From Deinococcus hopiensis KR-140 (GTDB lineage Bacteria > Deinococcota > Deinococci > Deinococcales > Deinococcaceae), in contig CALPYF020000011.1 of assembly GCA_943327755.2 (NCBI GenBank), forward strand, positions 50,908 to 114,907: DNA of 64,000 bases, read 5' to 3'. A program made the translations under genes and the position numbers. This document shows positions 17,065-24,316 of the stretch, piece after piece. Position 1 is the first letter of the stretch; each line of letters opens with the position of its first letter. The notes below the pieces were generated by a model, which saw nothing but the letters and a program-made list of their open reading frames with translations, was not told the DNA's origin and searched no databases.

Positions 17065-17934
17065 TCAGGCCTCCGAGAGGAGCGCGGCGATTTCCGCCAG
17101 TACCGTCTCCCGCGTCACGCCCTGCCACGGCACGTCCCGTACGAAGCGCTGCACCATCAGCGCCGCGGCCCGGCGGGCACTCAGGGTCAGGGGCAACCCC
17201 GTGGCACTCCACGCCAGGGCCACACGTGGCGCGCCCTGCGGCAACGAGGTGTCCGAGAGCAGCAGCGCCGCCCGCAGCGGTAAAACGCCCTGTTGAATCA
17301 GGGGCAGGATCCGTTTGCCCTTCGCGTCCCGGGGCACATCCTCCATCTCAGCCCACTGCGGCGCGAAATGGGCCACGCTGTCGTCAAAGGCACGCAACCC
17401 CCGGTCCAGGCCAGTGACCAGGCCCTGTGGGCTCAGCCAGGCCCGGTCCTCGGCCAAGATGCGGTGCCCCGCAGCGTGCAGCCGCAGGCAGGCGGTACTC
17501 TTGCCCGCGCCACTGTCGCCCAGCAGGGCCACGGCACCCCCGGCGCCGCCGATCAGCGCGGCGTGCAGGGGCAGCCACCCGGCTGCGCGGTGCGCCTCGG
17601 TCATGGCAACCGCCAGAACCAACTGGGAGGTCGCCCCGCCCAGCGTCAGCACAGCGTGATCGGCGCTCACGGCAACATGCAGCGTGTCGTCCAGCCAGAG
17701 TTCATCCGCCAGCACCGTGACCTGAACAGGCGTGTCCATGACCGTCACCCGCTGCCGGATGGCAGCGTCCGGCAGCGGAGGCAGCGGCGCCGCACGCACC
17801 TCGATGCGACGCGCCGGACGCCCCGCAGACAGGTTCCAGTCCCACAGGAGGACGTCCTGAAGCCCGCCGGGAAGGTCTGACGCCACGTCCAGGGACGCAT
17901 TCAGGCTCTGCCACGTCTGGCCTTCAGGGGGCAT
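17065..17934 (-). CDS. HPr-kinase-like P-loop protein of the RiPP locus
   Basis: A 289-residue protein with an HPr kinase/phosphorylase-like core: Walker A GDSGAGKST (139-147) followed by the family-typical RLHAAGHRILAEDRAWL segment. Homologues occur in lasso-peptide clusters of the paeninodin type, where the kinase phosphorylates a Ser of the precursor. Here the precursor region after the putative cleavage site contains one Ser. The ATG at 17934 overlaps the end of the PqqD-like gene by 11 nt, and an in-frame ATG 16 codons upstream is less likely. The substrate is inferred only. Confidence 0.75.
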   Translation of the reverse strand: MPPEGQTWQSLNASLDVASDLPGGLQDVLLWDWNLSAGRPARRIEVRAAPLPPLPDAAIRQRVTVMDTPVQVTVLADELWLDDTLHVAVSADHAVLTLGGATSQLVLAVAMTEAHRAAGWLPLHAALIGGAGGAVALLGDSGAGKSTACLRLHAAGHRILAEDRAWLSPQGLVTGLDRGLRAFDDSVAHFAPQWAEMEDVPRDAKGKRILPLIQQGVLPLRAALLLSDTSLPQGAPRVALAWSATGLPLTLSARRAAALMVQRFVRDVPWQGVTRETVLAEIAALLSEA

Positions 17935-18178
17935 GTGTGACCAGGGTGCGGGCGACCAACTCATCAAGCAGGACACGCACATCCTGGGCCGCCGTGATGT
18001 CGTCGACCTCGAACACCTCTGTCAGGGCCTGCGCCAGCTGAGCTTCGGCAGCGGGCAACGCCTGCCACACCACGCGGCCCGCACTGTTGAGCGTGAACAT
18101 CTCACTCAGTCCCGCATGCATGAGTACCAGTTCATCACCCAGATCGGTTTCCAGAACGTCCACTGCTTTCATCCACAT
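17924..18178 (-). CDS. PqqD-like RiPP recognition element (lasso B1-type)
   Basis: An 84-residue protein with the PqqD winged-helix pattern: GDELVLMHAGLSEMFTLNSAGRVVWQAL followed by a helical second half ending LLDELVARTLV. Such proteins bind the leader peptide and present it to the modifying enzymes; in lasso systems the stand-alone form is called B1. TACTCT lies 7 nt before the ATG (18178), so it heads a two-gene leaderless-type operon with the kinase. It is transcribed divergently from the precursor gene, with 165 bp between starts. Confidence 0.82.
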   Translation of the reverse strand: MWMKAVDVLETDLGDELVLMHAGLSEMFTLNSAGRVVWQALPAAEAQLAQALTEVFEVDDITAAQDVRVLLDELVARTLVTHAP

Positions 18179-18185
18179 GACGCAC

Positions 18186-18191
18186 AGAGTA
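18186..18191 (-). promoter_or_regulatory. -10 element TACTCT, leaderless-type
   Basis: On the minus strand TACTCT precedes the ATG at 18178 of the PqqD-like gene by 7 nt. Confidence 0.45.
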
Positions 18192-18249
18192 CCGGGTGTG
18201 TTTCCCCCCCACTGCAGCAGACCATGGGCTGACCGAGCGTCCCTACGCT

Positions 18250-18343
18250 TTGTCGGAAATCGTTCTATATTAGTTGGGCTTTTACAACTTCTTCATCTCC
18301 GCCGCCGCTCACCTGCGGTCGGCTGCCTACACAGAGGAGCGCC
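18250..18343 (+). promoter_or_regulatory. AT-rich promoter region and ribosome binding site of the RiPP precursor
   Basis: The stretch 18250-18300 is markedly AT-rich against its surroundings and holds TATATT (18266-18271), a plausible -10, although no -35 fits at 17 bp. GAGGAG (18334-18339) sits 4 nt before the precursor ATG. The precursor therefore has a real leader of roughly 65 nt and a strong SD, in contrast to the leaderless genes around it. Confidence 0.45.
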
Positions 18344-18499
18344 ATGAACACACGTCACCCAGTCAGCACCCCCCGCCAGCCCTACACCGCCCCGCGCCTG
18401 CAGCCCATCGGCCGCTGGGAGAACGTCACCCTGATCCAGTCCGTGCCGATCAACCCCCGCCTGCCCAATCCCTGGAACCAGAAGAAAAATGACTGGTAA
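18344..18499 (+). CDS. RiPP precursor with lasso-type leader peptide
   Basis: A 51-residue peptide. The leader carries the lasso pattern YxxPxLxxxGxxxxxT: Y14, P17, L19, G23 and T29 (in YTAPRLQPIGRWENVT). If the threonine is the penultimate leader residue, as in known lasso precursors, the core would be the last 21 residues, beginning IQSVPINPR and ending NQKKNDW. The core has no Asp or Glu at positions 7-9, the residues that close a lasso ring; its only acidic residue is D50. Together with the missing cyclase gene this argues against a classical lasso product. Its stop lies inside the start of the downstream lipoprotein gene. Confidence 0.75.
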   Translation: MNTRHPVSTPRQPYTAPRLQPIGRWENVTLIQSVPINPRLPNPWNQKKNDW

Positions 18500-19766
18500 A
18501 CGCTGGGGCCTGATCCTCCCGGCCCTGCTGCTCGCCGCGTGCTCGACGGGCCAGCAGGCTACGGCGCCCACCCCGACCTCCACCACCGCCCCGGCCCCTG
18601 CGGCGTCCACCCGCGCCCTGGGCCTGTACGAGCTGAGCATTCAGGGCAGCGGCGCGCAGGCCAGCGGCCGCGTGACCCCGGCCGCCCTGCGCAGTCAGGA
18701 GATCGCGGGGCTGACCTTCACGGTCACCGGCGTGCAGGTCGTCACCAACGGCGACGGCAGCCGCAGCTACACGGCCGCCCTGAACGTCACGAACACCAGC
18801 GGCGCGGCCATCGGCGCGCCCGCCATCATCCCCGCCGACATCGCCGGGTACACGGAAAGCGGCACTTACTTCCGCGCGGGCGCCACCACCAACCAGTCCG
18901 GCGCACCCACCAGCGCCAGCGGCATCACGCTGACCCAGGTGACCGACAGCACTTACTCCATGCTGTTCCCCGTGACCGGCGTGAGCAGCGCGGACTTTGC
19001 CGTCCCCGGCGGCAGCAGCGTCACGGCCGTCAGCGCGCAGGGCTGGCGCACCCCCACCCTGGCAGCCGGGGCCACCCAGGCCATGTCCCTAGGCTTCACG
19101 ATCCCCGCCTCGAACGACGCCTACCGCTTCTCCCTGGTCTTCGGCGCGTTCGACAAGACGCCCGCCGTGAACCACCTGGTGATCAGCCAGCTGTTCCCCG
19201 GGAACGGCAACGCGGGGTATACGAACGACTGGGTAGAACTGTTCAATCCCACGAACAACCCGATCAGTGTCAGCGGGTACAGCCTGCGCTACGCCTCGGC
19301 CGTCAGCGCGGCGGCCTTCGCCAACACGAACGCCGTCGCCCTCCCGAACGCGACCATCAACCCGGGCCGGTACTACTTGGTGCAGCTGGCCGGTACGTCC
19401 AGCGCCCCCATGACCCCGGCGCCGGACGCCTTCCCCACCACCAACCTAGCGGGCACGACGTCGGCCACCGGCCAGATCAACATGAGCGCCTCGACCACAG
19501 GTGGCGGCAAGCTGGCCCTGTTCAACACGGCCACGACAGACCCGACCCCCTCGAACCAGACCAATGCCGCCTACGTGGATTACGTCGGGTACGGCACGGC
19601 CAACTACTCGGAGACCAGCCCGTCCCCTGCGCTCACCACCACCAGCGACGTGGAACTGCGCGCCGCCAGCGGCTGCACCGACACGAACAACAACAGCAGT
19701 GACGTCCGGCCGAGTTCCGCGCCCACGCCCCGCAACAGCGCGACCACGCCCGTCGCCTGCCCCTGA
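18489..19766 (+). CDS. secreted lipoprotein with C-terminal lamin-tail domain
   Basis: A 425-residue protein. The N-terminus ends in lipobox LLAAC (Cys about 18), followed by a Thr/Pro/Ala linker. Residues ~44-215 form a beta-rich domain also found at the N-terminus of the nuclease downstream (compare YRFSLVFGAFDK here with FRFSLMFAVADN there). Residues ~227-400 are a lamin-tail domain (VISQLFPGNG...NDWVELFNPTNNPISVSGYSLRYAS). Lamin-tail domains accompany secreted nucleases and phosphatases. The ATG lies within the last four codons of the precursor gene (11-nt overlap), so translation is probably coupled. Function unknown. Confidence 0.75.
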   Translation: MTGKRWGLILPALLLAACSTGQQATAPTPTSTTAPAPAASTRALGLYELSIQGSGAQASGRVTPAALRSQEIAGLTFTVTGVQVVTNGDGSRSYTAALNVTNTSGAAIGAPAIIPADIAGYTESGTYFRAGATTNQSGAPTSASGITLTQVTDSTYSMLFPVTGVSSADFAVPGGSSVTAVSAQGWRTPTLAAGATQAMSLGFTIPASNDAYRFSLVFGAFDKTPAVNHLVISQLFPGNGNAGYTNDWVELFNPTNNPISVSGYSLRYASAVSAAAFANTNAVALPNATINPGRYYLVQLAGTSSAPMTPAPDAFPTTNLAGTTSATGQINMSASTTGGGKLALFNTATTDPTPSNQTNAAYVDYVGYGTANYSETSPSPALTTTSDVELRAASGCTDTNNNSSDVRPSSAPTPRNSATTPVACP

Positions 19767-19781
19767 GCCCACCGCCCGTCA

Positions 19782-19809
19782 CGCCGCGCCTGCCTGTGCA
19801 GGTGCGGCG
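19782..19809 (+). terminator. 12-bp hairpin between the lipoprotein and nuclease genes
   Basis: CGCCGCGCCTGC (19782-19793) pairs with GCAGGTGCGGCG (19798-19809) with one G-U, loop CTGT. No T run follows. It may partly terminate transcription between the two genes or stabilise the mRNA. Confidence 0.45.
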
Positions 19810-19843
19810 TCCCCACCCCACCCTTCCCCGGAGACCATCCCTG

Positions 19844-22800
19844 ATGACGAAACGATTTTCCGCACTTCTGCTGACCGCGACGCTGGCCCTGACGGCCTGC
19901 GGATCGGGCACCGCGCCCGGCCCGGTCGCCCAGCCGAACCCCACCACCCCCACGCCCGGCACCCCGGCCCGCACCGCCGCCGTGTTCGAACTGAACATGA
20001 ACGGCGTGGGCCGCAGCGCGCAGGGCCTGACGAGCAGCGTGACCCGCCCCGGCCTGAGTGCGCAGGCCGGCGAGATCAACGGCCTGACCTTCACCGCCAA
20101 GACCATGTCCAGCGTGGCGGACATGCAGAGCGGCGTGCTGCACCTCGTGGCGACGTACACCGTGACGAACACCACGGGCACCGCGATCACCGTGCCGACC
20201 TTCGTGCCGGTGGACACGAGCGGCGCGGTCGCCACGGACGGCGAGACGCCCTTCCGGAATGTCGTGACCCGTCAGGGCGTGCCGATCAGCCCGGACCGGA
20301 TCAGTCTGGAGCGCGCGCGGGTTCTGAGTAACGGCGCCGTGGTGGAAGACCCGGCTTCTTCCGCGTTCCTGACGAACCTGGATACGGGTGCACTGGGCCT
20401 GACCCTGCCCGCCGGGACGACCGCCCCCGGCATCAGTCACCAGGGCTGGCAGACCGGCAGCCTGCCTGCCGGCGGCAGCGTGGACGTGAACTTCGCCATG
20501 AGCGTGAAACTGCAGGGCACGGACGTGGGCGACAACGATCCGTTCCGCTTCAGCCTGATGTTCGCCGTGGCCGACAACGTGAGTACGGTCGCCCTGGATA
20601 ACATTGCTGCGGTGCAGGGCAGCACGCCTAGCGGCGACGCGGCATCCCCCGCCTCGGGCACCGCCAGGACCATTGAGGGCGTGGTCACGTCCGTCAACAC
20701 CGGCACCAACCTGAACGGCTTCTGGCTGCAGGAAGAGGGCATCGACCGTGACGCCGACGCCACCACCAGCGACGGGATCTTCGTGTACTGCGGCCTGTCC
20801 AACGTGAACTGCCCCGCCGTGACCCTGGGTCAGCGCGTGCGCGTAACCGGGACGGTCTCGGAGGTCGTGAAGGCCACGCAACTGGCGCCCGCGGCGGCCT
20901 CGGCCGTGCAGGTCGTCGCCTCCGGCGTGCCGCTGCCCGCCGCGCAGACCCTCAGCCTGCCCCTACCCGTCGCGCAGCGCGAACGCTTCGAGGGCATGCG
21001 CGTCACGGTGTCTGGGAAGGTCACGAACAACTTCCCGCTGGGCCGCTACGGCAGCTTCGACATCGCCGACGACCGCATCCTGAACTTCACGCAGCTCAAC
21101 GCCCCGAACGCGACCTCCAACGCGGCGTATCAGGTGGCCGCCCGGGACCGCTACATCCGCATCGACGACGGCAGCAGGGCGCAGAACCCGGATCCGGAAG
21201 TCTTCGCGCGCGGCGGACAGCCCCTGAGCGCCGCCAACACCCTGCGCGGCGGGGATCTGGTGAACGCCACGGGCATCCTGACCTTCGGGAACGACGGCAC
21301 CACCGCCGGGTCCACCTCGGGCGGCGCGGCCGACACGTACCGCATCCAGACGACCCCGGCGGACGTGCAGATCACGGACGGCAACCCCCGTCTGATCGCG
21401 CCCGAAGCGGTGGGCGGCACGACCCGCGTGGCGGCCATGAATGTCCTGAACTACTTCACGACGCTCGTGACGACCAACGAGGGCTGCACCCCCAACGGCA
21501 CGGACAGCGTGAACTCCCGCGGAGCGAACAACTGCGACGAGTTCACGCGCCAGCAGACGAAGATCGTCAAGGCCATCACCGGCCTCAACCCCGACGTTCT
21601 GGGCATCCTGGAAATGCAGAACGACTTCGACAAGGGCGCCAACAGCTCCATCGCGAACCTCGTGACCGCCCTGAACGCCGAGGCGGGCGCGGGCACGTTC
21701 GCGTACATCAACCCCGGCAAGAAGATCGGCACGGACGTTATCAGCGTCGCCATGATCTACAAGCCCGGCAGCGTGGACCCGGTCGGCAACCTCGCCATTC
21801 TGGACAACACCGTGAACCCCACGTACACGGACACCTGCAACCGCCCCACCTGGGCGCAGACGTTCCAGAGCAAGGCGAACGGCGGGCGCTTCACGGCCGT
21901 CATGATGCACCTCAAGAGCAAGGGCAGCGCCTGCTCGGCCACCAGCGACGCTGACACCGGCGACGGCCAGGGCAGCGGTTACATCGCCCGCCGCAACGCC
22001 GCCACCGCCATCGTCAGCTGGCTGGGCAACAACCCCACCGGCATCCCCGAGGACGACCGCGTCCTGATGGGCGACTACAACGCCTACGCCAGCGAGGAAC
22101 CCCTGAGCATCCTGGCCGGCGGCGGGTACGCGAACGTGTTCGACAAGAACGTGTACTCCTACCAGTTCGACGGGCAGTGGGGCAGCCTGGACCAGGCGAC
22201 CGCCACGAGCAGCATGATCAGCCAAGTCGCCGGGCACACCAAGTGGCATATCAACGCCGACGAACCCATCGTCCTGGACTACAACAAGGAGTTCAAGACG
22301 GCCGGCCAGATCAGCAGCTTCTACGCGCCTGACGCCTTCCGCAGCAGTGACCACGACCCGATCCTGATCGGTCTGAACCTGACCGCGCAGGCGCCCATCG
22401 CGCCCCCAGCACAGACCACCAGCATCAGTCTGGCCGCGCAGAACACCACCGTCACTGCCGGGCAGTCCGGCACGAACAGCGTCACCGTGAACCGCACCAA
22501 CTACAGCGGCGCCGTGACCCTGGCCGTGGACAGCGTGACCGGCGCGGGCACCGCCCCCGCCGTGACCGTGACAACCCAGCCCGGCACCGGCACGAGCGGC
22601 ACCCTGACGGTCGACGCGACGGGCGCCACAGCGGGCACGTACACCGTGACCGTACGCGGCACCGGCACGGGCATCAGCGACGCCACCACCACCTTCACCG
22701 TGACGGTGAGCAGCGGTGCCAGTGGCGGGAGTGGGCACGTCGTGGTGAACGAAGTGCAGACCGCCGGTGCGGGCGGTGCCAGTGACGAGTTCGTGGAACT

Positions 22801-23203
22801 GTTCAACCCCACGGCAAGCTCCGTGGATCTGGGCGCCTGCTCGGTCGTCTACCGCTCTGCTGCGGGCACGACCGACACGACGCTGGCCGCCCTGACCGGC
22901 CGCACCATTGCAGCCGGGAAATACCTCCTGCTGGGCGGCTCTGCCTACGCGGGCACCTCGACGAAGGACGTGTCGTTCACCGCTGGATTGTCTGCGACGG
23001 GCGGCGGCGTAGCCCTGAAGTGCAGCGGTAACGTGATCGACAGCGTTGGCTTCGGCACAGCTACCAACGCCTTTGTGGAGGGGACCGTCGCCGCCGCCCC
23101 AGCCAGCGGACAGTCCATCACGCGCACCAATGGTGCCGATACCGATAACAACAGCGCAGACTTTCGCACGGGTGCCAGCACCCCACAGAACTCGGCCAAC
23201 TGA
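19844..23203 (+). CDS. ExeM/NucH-type extracellular endonuclease with lamin-tail domain
   Basis: A 1119-residue secreted lipoprotein (lipobox LTAC, Cys about 19). Domains in order: N-terminal beta domain (45-250) shared with the preceding lipoprotein; OB-fold-like domain (275-380, TIEGVVTSVNTGTNLNGFWL); endonuclease/exonuclease/phosphatase domain (525-845) with NVLNYF, ILEMQND, MMHLKSKG, MGDYNAY and SDHDP motifs; an Ig-like beta domain (about 865-955); and a C-terminal lamin-tail domain (965-1115). It should degrade extracellular DNA for nutrient salvage. The start is set by the signal peptide and a GGAG site upstream. A clear terminator follows. Confidence 0.92.
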   Translation: MTKRFSALLLTATLALTACGSGTAPGPVAQPNPTTPTPGTPARTAAVFELNMNGVGRSAQGLTSSVTRPGLSAQAGEINGLTFTAKTMSSVADMQSGVLHLVATYTVTNTTGTAITVPTFVPVDTSGAVATDGETPFRNVVTRQGVPISPDRISLERARVLSNGAVVEDPASSAFLTNLDTGALGLTLPAGTTAPGISHQGWQTGSLPAGGSVDVNFAMSVKLQGTDVGDNDPFRFSLMFAVADNVSTVALDNIAAVQGSTPSGDAASPASGTARTIEGVVTSVNTGTNLNGFWLQEEGIDRDADATTSDGIFVYCGLSNVNCPAVTLGQRVRVTGTVSEVVKATQLAPAAASAVQVVASGVPLPAAQTLSLPLPVAQRERFEGMRVTVSGKVTNNFPLGRYGSFDIADDRILNFTQLNAPNATSNAAYQVAARDRYIRIDDGSRAQNPDPEVFARGGQPLSAANTLRGGDLVNATGILTFGNDGTTAGSTSGGAADTYRIQTTPADVQITDGNPRLIAPEAVGGTTRVAAMNVLNYFTTLVTTNEGCTPNGTDSVNSRGANNCDEFTRQQTKIVKAITGLNPDVLGILEMQNDFDKGANSSIANLVTALNAEAGAGTFAYINPGKKIGTDVISVAMIYKPGSVDPVGNLAILDNTVNPTYTDTCNRPTWAQTFQSKANGGRFTAVMMHLKSKGSACSATSDADTGDGQGSGYIARRNAATAIVSWLGNNPTGIPEDDRVLMGDYNAYASEEPLSILAGGGYANVFDKNVYSYQFDGQWGSLDQATATSSMISQVAGHTKWHINADEPIVLDYNKEFKTAGQISSFYAPDAFRSSDHDPILIGLNLTAQAPIAPPAQTTSISLAAQNTTVTAGQSGTNSVTVNRTNYSGAVTLAVDSVTGAGTAPAVTVTTQPGTGTSGTLTVDATGATAGTYTVTVRGTGTGISDATTTFTVTVSSGASGGSGHVVVNEVQTAGAGGASDEFVELFNPTASSVDLGACSVVYRSAAGTTDTTLAALTGRTIAAGKYLLLGGSAYAGTSTKDVSFTAGLSATGGGVALKCSGNVIDSVGFGTATNAFVEGTVAAAPASGQSITRTNGADTDNNSADFRTGASTPQNSAN

Positions 23204-23220
23204 ATCGCCTCCTCTCACCG

Positions 23221-23244
23221 ACCGCCCCTCCGGGGGCGGTTTTT
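23221..23244 (+). terminator. intrinsic terminator after the secreted nuclease
   Basis: ACCGCCCC/GGGGCGGT stem, TCCG loop, followed by TTTT. It lies 18 nt after the nuclease stop and directly against the end of the convergent gene. Confidence 0.85.
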
Positions 23245-24290
23245 CAGTTCAGCTCGTTCAGCCAGGGGTGCCCTGGACTGGTGAGGGTGAGGGCGCCGTG
23301 CAGCCACGTGCGGGCTGTTGCAGTGAGTGTGGGCTGCACGCGCTGGAAGTCCTGCTCGTCCTTGCCGCGTGGGTCGCGTCCGGCGGCACCGGCTTTGAAG
23401 AGGAGGGCTGCTTCGGGCGTGAGGTACGGCAGACCTTCGGGGTTGACCTTGCGGGCGCGGTCCAGCGGGAGGGTAATGCGGGGGTCGCGGCGGTAGTGCC
23501 AGAGGTCGCCGCTCAGGTCAGTCAGGAGGAGGTCGAGCATCAGGACGCCGCGCAGGTCGGGGTGCCGGGCGTGGATCTGGTGGTGTGGGGACTGGAGGGG
23601 TGCCGTGTAGGGCTGGTACGTCCCGTCCACGGGGGTGTCGAGTCGCCAGCCGCTCAGGAGGTGGACCAGCTGGGGTTGGATTTCGCGGGGCACGATCACG
23701 TCGAGGTCGTCGTGGGGCCGGGCGGTCACGCCCAGGTGCAGGTCGAGGGCGTACCCGGCGGCGATCATCCACGGGGCGTCCAGCGGGGTCAGCAGGCGGG
23801 CGACCTGCCGGGCGGGGGTCAGGCCGACGGTGCGGGCGTGGTGGGCCAGCGCGGCGGGGCGCAGGGTGGCGTCGGCGTGCGTGCGTCCCCCATCGTGGTA
23901 CGCGGCGCGGTAGGCGTGGGCGGCGCCGGGGTCATGCTGGAACAGGTCGCGCAGGGCGGCCTGTTCGGCGCGCCAGCCGCTGCCGTGGTCAGTGAGGATC
24001 AGGCGCCACCCGCCGGGGTGCGTCCAGTGGTGTCCGGTCCCGCTGTACCCCAGACGGCGCAGGGTGGCCTGCTGGTCGTCGGTGGGGATCTCGGGCAGCA
24101 GGTCCAGGTGCAGTTCGGGCGGTTCGAGGTCGGCCAGGGTGGGGACGCTGCCGGGTCCGCCGGGCTGCACGTGGAAGACGCCGTCGGGGCGGTCGCGGGT
24201 CAGGAAGTCGCCCAGGTGCGTGCGGAGGTCACGGGCGGCCGCGTCGAGGTCCATGCATGAAGCACACCACAGGCGCGGCCCATCCGGCAT
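23244..24290 (-). CDS. GrpB-like domain fused to a nucleotidyltransferase-like domain
   Basis: A 348-residue protein. Residues ~15-170 resemble the GrpB/UPF0157 nucleotidyltransferase-related family (VQPGGPGSVPTLADLEPPELHLDLL..., WRAEQAALRDLFQHDPGAAHAYRAA). Residues ~175-340 look like aminoglycoside adenylyltransferase or AbiEii-type nucleotidyltransferases, with IAAGYALDLHLGVTARPHDDLDVIV containing a D-x-D-type metal site. The substrate is unknown. ATG 24290 is preceded by AGGAGG with short spacing; an internal ATG at 24254 is the alternative. It is divergent from the protease gene with 26 bp between starts. Confidence 0.65.
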   Translation of the reverse strand: MPDGPRLWCASCMDLDAAARDLRTHLGDFLTRDRPDGVFHVQPGGPGSVPTLADLEPPELHLDLLPEIPTDDQQATLRRLGYSGTGHHWTHPGGWRLILTDHGSGWRAEQAALRDLFQHDPGAAHAYRAAYHDGGRTHADATLRPAALAHHARTVGLTPARQVARLLTPLDAPWMIAAGYALDLHLGVTARPHDDLDVIVPREIQPQLVHLLSGWRLDTPVDGTYQPYTAPLQSPHHQIHARHPDLRGVLMLDLLLTDLSGDLWHYRRDPRITLPLDRARKVNPEGLPYLTPEAALLFKAGAAGRDPRGKDEQDFQRVQPTLTATARTWLHGALTLTSPGHPWLNELN

Positions 24291-24303
24291 GCGCCTCCTG
24301 GCG

Positions 24304-24309
24304 GATAAT
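24304..24309 (+). promoter_or_regulatory. -10 element GATAAT in a 26-bp divergent spacer
   Basis: GATAAT precedes the protease ATG (24317) by 7 nt. It lies in the 26-bp gap to the divergent GrpB-like gene, so polymerase binding for one gene must affect the other. Confidence 0.4.
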
Positions 24310-24316
24310 GCCTCTC

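Noticed and set aside
18344..18499. Calling the product a classical lasso peptide
   Set aside because: There is no Asp or Glu at core positions 7-9 and no asparagine-synthetase-like cyclase in the window.
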